Shown: positions 18,817 through 28,012 of the stretch, one piece after another
How positions within the stretch are numbered: the stretch's first letter is position 1
Layout: the number at the start of each line of letters is the position of its first letter
DNA from: Eutreptiella sp. 'Long Island Sound 2002'
Taxonomy: Eukaryota > Euglenozoa > Euglenophyceae > Eutreptiales > Eutreptiaceae
Reading direction: 5' to 3'
NCBI GenBank assembly: GCA_964036045.1
Contig: OZ038378.1
Coordinates: forward strand, 44,294,639 to 44,358,638
Length of the DNA: 64,000 bases
Position numbers and translations under genes: made by a program
Notes under the pieces: generated by a model
Seen by the model: only the letters and a program-made list of their open reading frames with translations
What the model was told of the DNA's origin: nothing
Database searches by the model: none

Positions 18817-20720
18817 GAAAGGGAAACACTTTTGACTGCAGAGAGTCATGAGTTCGAAGCCCTTCAGGATGAACAATGGAGCGCAGCTTGTTGCATGGCA
18901 AGAAAGGTGAAGGGTAGACGAGGACGTCGAATAGGTCTCAAGAATCACAAGTAGTCAAGTGCAAGGGTGCAAAAGGACTTGTTCATCTTGCGCGTCGTAG
19001 CGTTTGAGGCCATTCTCAATAAGGTCCTCGATGCTCTGGTTCTGCTGGACTTAACGAAGCGCGTTCTTTGCGAACGCGTTTACTTATTGGCGTGCTCATC
19101 AGAACGCTTCCTTCACCAGTCCTCAGTGTGTAAAGTGATTGCGCACAGGAAGGTGCAGTTTTGGAGTGCTTGTACATTAATGGTGTGTTTGTGTGTCCAG
19201 ATGTGATTTAAGATAACGAAAAGTGACTATGCGAGGTACTGCTTCTTTTTCAGCAGGTGGCATCAGCGCCGCCAGCAACAAACTGTGTCATGTCACAGTA
19301 TGCTGAACAGTTGTTCCAAAATGCCAGAGTGTTGAGCCTGGCACATCTCCCCCTGTTTGACGGACGGACGTACTTGGTAGGACCAAAAGTCTTGTTGTGT
19401 AAAATAGCAGGTTGCTGCCATAGAGTAGGACACGACAGATGACACTACCTGAGTGTAGGACACGACAGATGACACTACTTGAGAGTAGGACACAACTGAT
19501 AACGGCCTGGCCAGCCACAAAAGGCGCCGTTCAGTGCAAAAAAGGACACAACTGATCACACTACTTGAGTGTAGGACACAACAGATGACACTACCTGTGG
19601 AAACAGCAAGCTGACTGTTAGAAGTTGCGCTGAAGGCGAAAGATTGCAGGTTGGTCGAACGTCTTGTAGCACATCTCCTGAAGCGCTGAGTGTGCTAACA
19701 CATCCTCGCAGTGTGTTTGACTAAGTGCAGTGGCAGACGTCTTGATGTTTTTTGTGTATGTGTCGACTTTCAAACGGACGCACAATACAATAACATCCTA
19801 CTACAACAGCCCAATTACTGCTGGCGTTGCCATGAGAAGGTGGCGCTAGGATGACACCAAATGGACTGAAATGGCAGTATATACATGGACCTGCCACTGG
19901 TTGACTTCAAATTGCAGCCAGCTAGGTGCATGACTGCTTGCGTAGGATAAGGGCAATGAGTGTGACGATACTCAGTCCTTCGTGTTCCAAGCTGCCAGAG
20001 TCAAAAGTGCCAGTCCAGTGTTTTGTTCAAGGTACTTGTGTATCATGGAGATCAGGACAATGACTATGGCGATGCTCCGTCCAACTCTGTGTTGAGGCCA
20101 AAGAAGAACGAACATGTTGTCGGTAAACTGCAGGTTTGTAACTTATGCTTACTTCTTGGCCGTTCAAAAACCAAGAAATGCGCCGAAGATATCGGGTTGT
20201 TTTCTCCTGGTACCAACCATCCCCCCCTGCGAGGATCAGGTGGCTCTGGGGCGAGGGCTATGCTTTTTGCCTGTGGTTCCTATACTGTGGACCAAATACA
20301 GCGAAAGAAAGTGATGCCTGATGCTTTTTGTTTCCGAGCTAACTGCCCACAACGGACCGCTGTGTAAGGAACATGGGGTGAGTGAGGGAGAACGTGACCC
20401 AAGAACGACGAAGAGAAGTGTGGGGAAAGACCAGCAGGAGGCAGGGTCGCTGTGTTTGACTTGGCACCTGCTCTCCTCTCCCGTCCGCCAGCCCATGTGC
20501 GTGCTGTTGGCGGCCTCGCTACTGGGTCTGAGCCCACGCAAACTGCACCCTGTTTTGCGCGCTGAACGCGCAGAAAAAGACCGGTGCGCAACAGGGCAAA
20601 AAAGCTTTTTTCTTGGATGTTTGATGAACGTGATTCTGGGCGTAGTGGAATAAATTGCTTTTTTAGTGTTGCACAACTCGGTGTTCCTCAATGTGACACG
20701 GTTTATATTTCTCTGGCCTT
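18817..20720. other. Noncoding stretch before the palindrome island
   Basis: No convincing gene. It holds the 29-30-bp tandem repeat at 19,422-19,597. A 230-codon minus-strand open frame at 20,236-20,928 runs through the first palindrome and looks fortuitous. Confidence 0.5.
19422..19597. repeat. 29-30-bp tandem repeat
   Basis: Units of the type AGTGTAGGACACAACAGATG followed by ACACTACTTG start near 19,424, 19,453, 19,483, 19,542 and 19,569, with a diverged spacer in the middle. Each unit contains AGTGT and ACACT as short inverted arms. Confidence 0.8.
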
Positions 20721-20723
20721 CTG

Positions 20724-20745
20724 AATGCGCGAGGCCTCGCGCACT
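20724..20745. repeat. Palindrome copy 1 of 10
   Basis: Core GCGCGAGGCCTCGCGC intact; the outer left arm has AAT instead of AGT. First of the ten copies. Confidence 0.9.
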
Positions 20746-20942
20746 CAAGATATTCAAAGTAGAGTTTATTAAGAAACCTGAAAACCCATAAGGACTGACG
20801 TTTGCGCAAATACACAGCTTGCACACGTCATTAAAAGTAAGATTGTGTTGACCAAGAAGCATTGGAAGTGTATGACTGTCGGACTTCCCAGGGGAACACA
20901 TATACTCTAAAGTAAAAATGAAATACAAATTTTAGCATCAAG

Positions 20943-20964
20943 AGTGCGCGAGGCCTCGCGCACT
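20943..20964. repeat. Palindrome copy 2 of 10 (perfect)
   Basis: Perfect 22-bp inverted repeat: AGT + GCGCGAGGCCTCGCGC + ACT. One further flanking base on each side also pairs. Confidence 0.95.
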
Positions 20965-21127
20965 CAGGTCACGGTGTGTATTGATTTTGCAGAATGGATG
21001 TGACGCGTACAATTGCAGGTACAGTACCAGACGGACAGACACATTTGATTTTTCCGGTGTATGTGTGTGTAGACAGCGTGTTGGTCAGATATAACACGGT
21101 ATGAAACATTGTCCCACGGAAACAATC

Positions 21128-21148
21128 AGTGCGCGAGGCCTCGCCACT
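21128..21148. repeat. Palindrome copy 3 of 10
   Basis: AGTGCGCGAGGCCTCG followed by CCACT; one base of the right arm is lost. Confidence 0.85.
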
Positions 21149-21650
21149 TAAACCACGCAAGAAAATGAAAACGCGTGCAGGTCAGGTTACGCTGGTATTT
21201 ACATTCTCTTTCACGGCTACCACCTGTAACAGTCGATTATACATCGGTAATATTCGTCATATTTTTCAGGGGATCAGGGGAGTGATTTGCTTTTTTCCAA
21301 CAGCCAGTCAATGGCAGACGTGTCCAGTTCTAATAGCGGCGGTAGCCTTCGCTGCCCGATAGATAGGGGGTTTTTTTCCAACTGGGTTGAAAGACGGAAA
21401 CAGAACAGGAAATTGTCGTTGGGAAAACGGTTTTCGGTCACTGGGAGCGGAGCGCAAGCAGACCTCAAATCCAAATAGCAGCGGCAGCACGCGCACCAGA
21501 AATGACGACAGGAAAAAGGTAGATTGTTTCAGAGACACTTTTTTTTAAAGATCGCTGTGCGAAACGATAATTGAAATACCTGCGCAAATTTTATTTAACA
21601 GAGAAAGATGCAAAATGCCACTTTGAGGCAGAAAATCCGTAACGCATCGA

Positions 21651-22049
21651 ATGATTGCAGAAGTAAGCAAAGGAGCAGCAGCACTAAGAGAGGCATGCGC
21701 GGCAGAACCAGCATACCAAACAGCAGACAAATTGCGGAAAGGACTGAGACGGAACGACCTGGCGGCGCAACTGGTGATAACATTTGCACGGCGACTCAGG
21801 TTCAACAAAAGAACGCGCCACAGTTTACCAGCAGCTAAAAGGCAAGAGGATAAGCGCTGGGTGCGCATTTTGCGACGGGAGGGCAGGAACCTGTACCTGT
21901 TGATGCGCCAACGAGCAGTACCAAACAGGGAAAAAACCGGGAAACACAACAGGGTACCTAACACAAACAGAAAGACGAACAAAAGTACGACCTTGACAAG
22001 CAGGCGCCGCCGCAGATACATTGGACGAACAGGCAGCAGCAGCACTTAA
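21651..22049 (+). CDS. Basic ORF upstream of the transposase-like gene, uncertain
   Basis: 133 codons, rich in Arg/Lys with Ala-rich helices at the N-terminus (KGAAALREACAAEPAYQTAD) and a basic tail (SRRRRRYIGRTG). It overlaps the start of the next ORF by 29 bases in another frame. It could encode a DNA-binding first part of the transposase-like protein, joined by a frameshift or splice, or be non-coding. I do not recognise it. Confidence 0.3.
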   Translation: MIAEVSKGAAALREACAAEPAYQTADKLRKGLRRNDLAAQLVITFARRLRFNKRTRHSLPAAKRQEDKRWVRILRREGRNLYLLMRQRAVPNREKTGKHNRVPNTNRKTNKSTTLTSRRRRRYIGRTGSSST

Positions 22050-23028
22050 AGGAACGTGGTCACTGCTGCTTGCATTGTGTTGCGTGCTGTGGATCGACAA
22101 CTGGTACCGGGCACAATACACGACACACCCAGACGAAAGTGACGGGTCGCAAAACTGTACTGCAATGGCAGTACTTCAACTGAAACAGAGGCCCACATAC
22201 TGGGCAGGACATCTAGCCATTGAGGACCTGGCATCACGGATAAGGACAGTTGCAAGGGCTCTGCAACAGCGTGAAAGCAGGATCCCCCAGACTCTGCGTG
22301 ACATGGGGTATGCAGATGGTTGTGTATCAGACAGCAGAAACGTGAGAGCACCGTTGGATGCGAGGAGGGATACAAGGACTGTGCAGGCACCGGTGTGGCG
22401 CCCGTTAGCCCTGTCAAAAGAAAAGGTAACCGGTGGTTCTGGTCTGTTAAACTTGTTGCAATTTGCAAAGGTCACAGCACAACAGACAAACCAAGTTCTA
22501 ACGCTGTTGGTTGACCAAAACATACACTACCGGATAATAAAGTTTTTCTACGGTGCCAAGAATCAACGATGGAACATGCGTGCTTACCTGCGTTATGTAC
22601 CTGTAGTTTATGGTGTTTGGCATGCCTACACGTTTGTTGCTACTCACACTTTTCGGGTGTTCTGGCCTATTCTAACTTACCTACAGAAAGGCCTGCTACG
22701 CCCTGGTTCAACCATGCTATCATACCCCAAAGAGATGGTTACGGAAAAGACCATTGCTGCGCTGATGCTTGCCACACCGAGAATACTTCGCCCGTATCGT
22801 CGCAGGGCGCAAGCTGCTACTGCAATCAGTGGTCGTGACATGGCGCATGCCAACAGGGCAGCAGTGGCAAACACAGTCTTGCACTTGTTGTCGGAGTGGT
22901 GCCCATTGTTGTTGTACTTGGGTCACCTGGTACGGAAATGCAACTGGTCGGGGGAACACATCCGTACATGGTCACGAGCTCAGGAGGTGTTGCAGTTGAG
23001 TTTGTGTCTGTTGCGGAGGCTGCGTTGA
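22021..23028 (+). CDS. Transposase-like protein, N-terminal and central part
   Basis: 335 codons. Features consistent with an RNase-H-fold nuclease: an Asp in VLWIDNWYRAQY (about residue 22-31) followed by SQNCTAMAVL, a second Asp in LLVDQNIHYRIIKFFYG (about 162-178), and a conserved-looking PVVYGVWHAYTFV (about 191-203). I associate this layout with large unclassified transposase-like families in protist and algal genomes, but that is recollection and not a search. The stop at 23,026-23,028 is an in-frame TGA; the same frame stays open into 23,068-23,330, so the two pieces probably form one gene. No intron or palindrome falls inside. A start upstream of 22,021 is possible. Confidence 0.55.
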   Translation: MDEQAAAALKGTWSLLLALCCVLWIDNWYRAQYTTHPDESDGSQNCTAMAVLQLKQRPTYWAGHLAIEDLASRIRTVARALQQRESRIPQTLRDMGYADGCVSDSRNVRAPLDARRDTRTVQAPVWRPLALSKEKVTGGSGLLNLLQFAKVTAQQTNQVLTLLVDQNIHYRIIKFFYGAKNQRWNMRAYLRYVPVVYGVWHAYTFVATHTFRVFWPILTYLQKGLLRPGSTMLSYPKEMVTEKTIAALMLATPRILRPYRRRAQAATAISGRDMAHANRAAVANTVLHLLSEWCPLLLYLGHLVRKCNWSGEHIRTWSRAQEVLQLSLCLLRRLR

Positions 23029-23612
23029 GGACTGTGTGACACCGTACTGAAGTACGAACCCACCATCATGTGTACATTGCTGTACAACAGCAAGTGGCAC
23101 CAGGACCTGCCCGGTCAGGCACACTCAGAGGAGTTCGGAGAAGCGCTGTTGAGCAAGCTGGTGCGGGACAAGGCGAAGAACACTGGTTCTGTTACTGTTG
23201 AGGAGGTGAAAAACCATTACTTGTTACTGAAGGTTGGTTCTGGTGGCAAACACGTGGGTGTGCAACACATTCCCGAGAACCTGGTACACAGGATGCGACA
23301 ACGACTGACAAGATTTTGGGCATCAGACCGGATTTGCATGGCCTATTGGGAATGGGAGACCGACCGAGTCAGCACCCTTGCAACGTCGTGGCCGGGGAGA
23401 TTACCGAGAATTTACCCTCACCAACACAACCCCTTGGTGACGACCACTACCGGCAACTTGGTCACAGCCTACTGGATACGCTCATTGACCAAAAAACAAA
23501 TCCCACTAACCAACTGAAACAGAAACTGGATGCTGTTGTGGGGCGAATAACAGACATGGATGCCGACAGACAGGAAGCAGCAACACTCAACGTGCGGCAA
23601 CGTTCGCGGTAA
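23029..23612 (+). CDS. Transposase-like protein, C-terminal part (stop and frameshift)
   Basis: Directly continues the previous frame after a single TGA (GLCDTVLKYEPTIMCTLLYNSKWHQDLPG), then AHSEEFGEALLSKLVRD, where E/F-G-E is a candidate for the third acidic catalytic residue. Near 23,316-23,330 the protein-like reading moves to another frame (IRPDLHGLLGMGD ... QLKQKLDAVVGRITDMDADRQ) ending at 23,612, which implies an indel. Taken together the copy looks recently inactivated or the assembly has a small error. Palindrome copy 4 starts 12 bases after the stop. Confidence 0.45.
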
Positions 23613-23623
23613 CTGACATCGGC

Positions 23624-23645
23624 AGTGCGCGAGGCCTCGTGCACT
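23624..23645. repeat. Palindrome copy 4 of 10
   Basis: AGTGCGCGAGGCCTCG followed by TGCACT; one mismatch in the stem. Lies just after the transposase-like ORF. Confidence 0.9.
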
Positions 23646-23680
23646 AAACGACACGAAAAACAGGTCTTTTTTGCGATGTG

Positions 23681-23702
23681 AGTGCGGGAGGCCTCGTGCA
23701 CC
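23681..23702. repeat. Palindrome copy 5 of 10
   Basis: AGTGCGGGAGGCCTCG followed by TGCACC; 57 bp after copy 4. Confidence 0.85.
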
Positions 23703-23860
23703 GAGTAGGTCGCTAAGTTTGGTGGAATTGGTCACAGCAAAGATGATTGTGGAACTGATTTGCGAAATGGACGTGCAAAAAACGTTTTGACTGATTTCAG
23801 AGTGCAAATGACTGTGTTTGGTGTGATGCCATCTGCTCTTTTCAGGTATTTTGTGGCACC

Positions 23861-24169
23861 ATGAGTCAACCGGGGTCACCAGAACGTCCAGCACCAGACG
23901 CAGAGGCCATGGAGTCGTCACCAGGCCCCGACCAAGGGGACACGCCGAAGAAAGCACGCAAGAAGAAGGGTGAGAAGAAGCCAATGCCGGAGATGAAGCT
24001 CACAGTCAACGTTCAACAGTGGCTACGGGAGGAGAAGGGTAGAGCAGTGAAGGTAAATATTACTGATTTGCAGATTGACAAGACCAAGGAGCGAGGACAG
24101 ATCCGATGCATCAACTACGACGACGGTGCCAAGAAAGTGGCTGGTTACCAAGCACTGCCACCATTTTGA
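23861..24169 (+). CDS. First exon of a palindrome-bearing multi-exon gene (unrecognised)
   Basis: Starts with Met in a plausible context (CACCATGAG) after a pyrimidine-rich leader. The N-terminus is Pro/Ser-rich and acidic, followed by a Lys cluster (KKARKKKGEKK) like a nuclear localisation signal, then a globular-looking part (MKLTVNVQQWLREEKGRAVKVNITDL ... GQIRCINYDDGAKKVAGYQ). The open frame stops at 24,169; the exon probably ends at a donor shortly before. No family recognised. Confidence 0.5.
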   Translation: MSQPGSPERPAPDAEAMESSPGPDQGDTPKKARKKKGEKKPMPEMKLTVNVQQWLREEKGRAVKVNITDLQIDKTKERGQIRCINYDDGAKKVAGYQALPPF

Positions 24170-24409
24170 CTGTTGCGCGTAACGGCATGGGAGGTTAGTT
24201 GTATGACTCGCTTCGCGTTTGATGCAAGACATTTCTTCTCTTTGCTGTGGTACATGATTTGCGGTGCAGACGGCTCGCTTCACCTTCTGAATGGTCAACA
24301 TGGGACAGGAACATGCAGAGTGATACAGCGAATGCGGCTCGCAGAAGGCAAAGAATAAGAGGAGACGCAGGAGCTTTGCTACGTTGACATTCTCAAGTAA
24401 GAGACGCCT

Positions 24410-24631
24410 TTGAGGATCCGGGCCAAGGTTGCCGGAGTGCAACAAGCTGGCCGCCGGTCTGTGACGTGGAATCCACTGTCGGAGGCGCTCAACAACATGT
24501 TGTTGTACATTGAGGACCAGAAGCGGGAAAAAGAGCCACAGGACTTTGAACGGTTCAAGACTGCTGTTGTCCAGGCTGCCGTCAACTCTGCGTTTCTTGC
24601 AGCCGCGTTATTTGAGGAACCAGGACACACA
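24410..24631 (+). CDS. Second exon of the multi-exon gene
   Basis: Encodes RIRAKVAGVQQAGRRSVTWN followed by PLSEALNNMLLYIEDQKREK and QAAVNSAFLAAALFEEPGHT. It ends exactly at a GTATGT donor (24,632). The acceptor at the left is one of several AGs just before 24,408. The helical, charged composition is coding-like. Joined in phase 0 to the exon starting at 24,705. Confidence 0.55.
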
Positions 24632-24704
24632 GTATGTATTCATGTATTGCACGGTTACAGTGCGTGAGGCCTCGCGCACTCCATGACACTGTTTTCCCTC
24701 GTAG
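24632..24704 (+). other. 73-bp intron carrying palindrome copy 6
   Basis: GTATGT donor, TCGTAG acceptor; removal joins ...PGHT to DSAFKNWRDI in phase 0. The palindrome occupies 22 of its 73 bases. Confidence 0.75.
24659..24680. repeat. Palindrome copy 6 of 10 (intronic)
   Basis: AGTGCGTGAGGCCTCGCGC + ACT, one stem mismatch. Lies centrally in the intron 24,632-24,704. Confidence 0.9.
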
Positions 24705-25133
24705 GACTCGGCATTCAAGAACTGGAGGGACATCTTCTCCCTGGCGTATTACTGCGGCCGTGAGGCGGTTACTGGGATGAAGAATCTCGAGACTAAGGGC
24801 AAGAAAGAGGACGTTACAGGGTATGCCTTCAAGAAGCTGGAGGGGCCGCATCGAAGAAGTATATTGCAAAAGGTGTGTGCGCATATGAACCTGAAGGACT
24901 CGACCTTACACACCTTCCAGGACTATATGGACGCGCTGATTACGGAACAATGGGTTATTTTCCATCTTGACCATCCAAACAATAAGCATTATGTCAACCA
25001 ATCCCCAGCTACGCGTCACTTTCGCAGCTTCAGTGCGCGAGGGCTCGCGCAATCAACCACCCCTTTCACATCTGCACAGCTGACGATGCGAAGATCCGAG
25101 CAGAAGTCGCAGCTCTGGGCACGACGCAACTGA
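24705..25133 (+). CDS. Third exon region of the multi-exon gene
   Basis: Starts DSAFKNWRDIFSLAYYCGRE and continues through KKLEGPHRRSILQKVCAHMN to LDHPNNKHY. From 24,993 a GT lies in phase 0 and an AG follows at 25,078-25,079, bracketing palindrome copy 7, so 24,993-25,079 is a likely third palindrome-bearing intron, although the frame happens to be open through it. The link to the following exon is unclear because protein-like readings alternate between frames from 25,080 to 25,210, suggesting one or two indels or a missed short intron. Confidence 0.5.
   Translation, partial: DSAFKNWRDIFSLAYYCGREAVTGMKNLETKGKKEDVTGYAFKKLEGPHRRSILQKVCAHMNLKDSTLHTFQDYMDALITEQWVIFHLDHPNNKHYVNQSPATRHFRSFSARGLAQSTTPFTSAQLTMRRSEQKSQLWARRN
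25032..25053. repeat. Palindrome copy 7 of 10 (probably intronic)
   Basis: AGTGCGCGAGGGCTCGCGCA + AT; one central and one outer change. Lies inside the probable intron 24,993-25,079. Confidence 0.85.
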
Positions 25134-25162
25134 AGATTGGCCTGGGAAATTGAGGTTGTTAG

Positions 25163-25768
25163 GAAGACGCAAAAAATACGAGATACCGGTCGCCGTGGCC
25201 AAAGTGGAAGACGTTGACCGGTGCACCTCTGTGGCGGACTGGGGACAAGGGCGCACCTCCATCACCGCAGACGCTGGCCGTGCGCAAACAATTGCAAAGG
25301 AAGACTGAGGCAGCATCATCGGCACCGCCACAGACACAGCGCACTACTGGCGACGAGATCAATGTCTCCAAGCAGGACGAACAAGGGTGCAAAATCGCAT
25401 GCCATATTGAGGATATCGAAGAGACACCACCAGCCCGATTCCGGGATTTGCAGTACCCGTTGTGGGTCATCAACCCTGACTTTTTCGTGGAATATGACTC
25501 TGCAGGATTTCTTCCGAAGTGGCTGTTCGATGTGATAATGCCGGGGAAGCACCTCACTTTCTATGGCAAGGCTGATGTTGTGCAACGTATTGGCCGCGAC
25601 ATGCAGAGGATGTGGCGTATGGAGAAGGACAAGGATCCAACCACAGCGCCTTTCTACCATGCCCGGTTGCCGGTATACTATTGGTTATCGGGTCCCGTGA
25701 CCAGCAACATGCATCAGTTTGACGAGCACTGTATGTGGATCGGAACAACGAGTCGCTGGGATAAACAG
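25163..25768 (+). CDS. Exon of the multi-exon gene with a conserved-looking globular domain
   Basis: The confident part is CKIACHIEDIEETPPARFRD through LWVINPDFFVEYDSAGFLPK, FDVIMPGKHLTFYGKADVVQ and YYWLSGPVTSNMHQFDEH to TTSRWDKQ. It ends at CAG|GTCCAT and splices in phase 0 to LPNYVKYS. Trp/Tyr-rich and without low complexity, so very likely real protein. Not recognised. The left boundary (a TTAG at about 25,160) is tentative. Confidence 0.55.
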
Positions 25769-25865
25769 GTCCATCTGCTCCTTTCCCCAGTTTTGAAGTC
25801 GTTGTGTGCGCGAGGCCTGGCGCACTGATGCCTCTGTTAATTGTCCTTATTCATCGCATTTACAG
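25769..25865 (+). other. 97-bp intron carrying palindrome copy 8
   Basis: GTCCAT donor and TTTACAG acceptor with a pyrimidine-rich tract; removal joins DKQ to LPNYVKYS in phase 0. Palindrome at 25,805-25,826. Confidence 0.75.
25805..25826. repeat. Palindrome copy 8 of 10 (intronic)
   Basis: TGTGCGCGAGGCCTGGCGC + ACT; two stem changes. Central in the intron 25,769-25,865. Confidence 0.88.
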
Positions 25866-26810
25866 TTGCCGAACTATGTGAAGTATTCCCCTTCACGTTT
25901 CGAAGAGATGCAGAACATGAACCTCGGTGGTTTCATGCGTCTGATTCAGGTGCTGTGGTACCACGTCAAATACCTTTTGGACAGTGGGCATGCTGATGCA
26001 GTGGTTGTTGTGGATGAGACGCCTGCCATGGCCGCAAGAATTGCGACGTCCCACGAGTCGGGGAGAACTAAAGTGGCGTTTCTGGCTGTGTCAGCGATCA
26101 AACAAAAGGACCTTGCGAATTCCGTTGGAGGTGCTCTGCAGAATGCTATCATCATGCGGTACATGTTGGAGGCTGATCAAACGGAGCAGGGAGCAACAGC
26201 TGCAACTTGGGATACTCAGGAGGAGTGGCTTTGGCGTGGCATTCCACTGTGGGCCTTGGACAGCAACCGAGGGTATGAGGGGCACCAGAAGGTGCTTGCT
26301 GCAGAAGCCGTCCAGGAACAGGTTGTGACTGAGGCCGGCCCTGACGACAGTGAGCATGTTGCGCCTGCACCTGCCTTGCCAAGCCAAGCCAAGGTGAAGA
26401 AGACCGCAAAGGTTGTACCAACTCAGGGTGCTGCAGCCGGAAAAGGAACTCTCTTCAGTAGCAAGAAGCAGGCGAAAGGAAAAGAGAAGGAATCGGACAA
26501 GCCAGGAGAATCAGACGACAACGATCCCGACGAGGAGGAAGAAGAAGAGGATCCGGAGCAAGTACTGGAGACCGAGCAGAAGCGCAAGCGGGCACCCGCC
26601 GCTCACTTCGATGCAAGTCCCGATTCGGGTAAGGACCAGCCGAAGAAGGAAGCAAAGACTGCTGCTAGTGCTAGGGCAGAATTCAAGCCGCCCTCGCGCT
26701 CTGGTGCCCAGCTGTCTCGTGGTACCGTTGCCTCACCACGTGGACCAAGTGCGGTGGCAAGAAACCTGGGTTCCAGGTTGTCTAAGGTTGCAGGACCGAA
26801 GAAGAGGTAA
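25866..26810 (+). CDS. Last long exon of the multi-exon gene: globular domain and charged tail
   Basis: Begins LPNYVKYSPSRFEEMQNMNL, continues MRLIQVLWYHVKYLLDSGHA, DAVVVVDETPAMAARIATSH, SAIKQKDLANSVGGALQNAI, then EEWLWRGIPLWALDSNRGYE. After about 180 residues it becomes a low-complexity tail with a Lys-rich cluster, an acidic run (DPDEEEEEEDPEQ) and a Ser/Arg-rich basic end, the pattern of a nuclear or chromatin-associated protein. The stop follows GPKKR; a GTAAGT donor lies at 26,808, so a further exon after 26,849 is possible. The VVVVDET segment could hold an acidic active-site residue, but I cannot assign a family. Confidence 0.55.
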   Translation: MPNYVKYSPSRFEEMQNMNLGGFMRLIQVLWYHVKYLLDSGHADAVVVVDETPAMAARIATSHESGRTKVAFLAVSAIKQKDLANSVGGALQNAIIMRYMLEADQTEQGATAATWDTQEEWLWRGIPLWALDSNRGYEGHQKVLAAEAVQEQVVTEAGPDDSEHVAPAPALPSQAKVKKTAKVVPTQGAAAGKGTLFSSKKQAKGKEKESDKPGESDDNDPDEEEEEEDPEQVLETEQKRKRAPAAHFDASPDSGKDQPKKEAKTAASARAEFKPPSRSGAQLSRGTVASPRGPSAVARNLGSRLSKVAGPKKR

Positions 26811-26850
26811 GTCACCATTAACCCATGTGTTTTGTCTCTTTTTGTAGTCA

Positions 26851-26874
26851 TGTGCGCGGGAGGCCTCGCGCACT
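26851..26874. repeat. Palindrome copy 9 of 10
   Basis: TGTGCGCGGGAGGCCTCG + CGCACT; two extra G in the left arm. Follows a GTAAGT...TTTGTAG pair (26,808-26,847). Confidence 0.88.
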
Positions 26875-27011
26875 TGCCTTCGACGCGAATGCAATTATAT
26901 GCCCTTAAGGCCTTGTACATTTTTGCCGAGCTTTCCTTTCAGTGTTTGTACGTTGTGCACTTCGTGTCTTGTTTTTGTTGTCTTCTGTACACAATTGTTT
27001 CCGTGACCTTG

Positions 27012-27033
27012 AGTGCGCGAGGCCTCGCGCACT
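27012..27033. repeat. Palindrome copy 10 of 10 (perfect)
   Basis: Perfect 22-bp inverted repeat like copy 2. It is the last copy; none was found elsewhere in the window. Confidence 0.95.
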
Positions 27034-27801
27034 TAGGGACATAAAAAGGCAATTTATTTCGCAGGACAAACATAGGTGCAAATGGAGACCCGCAGAATGT
27101 CATTTTAGAAAATTAGCTCTCGAAAAGGCACACACCAGTCGGTTTTTGAAATGCAAAAGCGACAAGATTGGTAAAACACACCCTTCAAATCAGACACAAT
27201 AATAGTTTCTTTTAGTAAACAAAAACTGGAAACAAGCAGCAAATTGGACAAAATAATTTTTTTTGGTGGTGTCTGGGTCATGTGTGTTGCAAATGTCAAA
27301 AAAGAATAGTTTTTCGGGCTGTCGTGTTTTCGGTCCTCCTCTTCCCAAAGGGGGTGCAGTTTGCGTGGCCTTAGTCTGTGGTCATCCGCTGCACCCCTCT
27401 GGGTAAGTCCTAGTGGTGGGGTGTAACTACGGCCGCCAACAGCTTATAGTCGGCAGGGGCGCGCATGCACAGAAACCTACAGAAACGCCCGAGGAATTGT
27501 AATTACGTGGAGTGTTATATAGTAGGGCAACTTCTGAGATTTTACGCCACCTTTAATGAGCATTCTGCCATGTTATTTACTGCATTATTTCTGTATTTAC
27601 CACCTCTCTTCATAGGGGTATGATAAGAGCCTGAACTGGCTCTTCCCTTCTTGTTGCACTGTCCGTGGATCTGAACTTGGAGATATCAGTGGATTCACAT
27701 ATTGCTGCTCGCTGTTCGACGCTCATGCATACCTGTCGGCCTTTTGGGAAACGAAGAAACTATTTCTGTTCAGTGAAAGCCGCAGCAGATCACCAGAGGA
27801 C
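27034..27801. other. Noncoding stretch after the palindrome island
   Basis: AT-rich to about 27,330, then mixed composition. I see no gene, no palindrome copy and no clear terminal repeat that would mark the end of a transposon. Confidence 0.5.
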
Positions 27802-28012
27802 CACCAACCAAGTTCCATGAGTCAGTAACCATAGGGTTTGCAGGGTTTGCCAGTCAACTTAACTCATCACCAGTCGTACTCGAAGGAAAGTGGTGCAACG
27901 ACAAAGACACTCGCCGTGAGTCACATCCCCATAGGGAGTGTTTGGAGACCAAGCCAAAGGCTCGTCTAGGAGCGGCAAAAGTCACCTCCCTAAAGGAAGT
28001 ATTCATATAACA
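27802..28012. repeat. ~210-bp direct repeat, right copy
   Basis: Partner of 17,517-17,727. Probably the beginning of the Ty3-2 3' noncoding region that continues to 28,647 and resumes at 30,759. Confidence 0.8.

Noticed and set aside
20236-20928. 230-codon minus-strand frame
   Set aside because: Runs through a palindrome copy and simple sequence; composition is not protein-like and no motif is recognisable.
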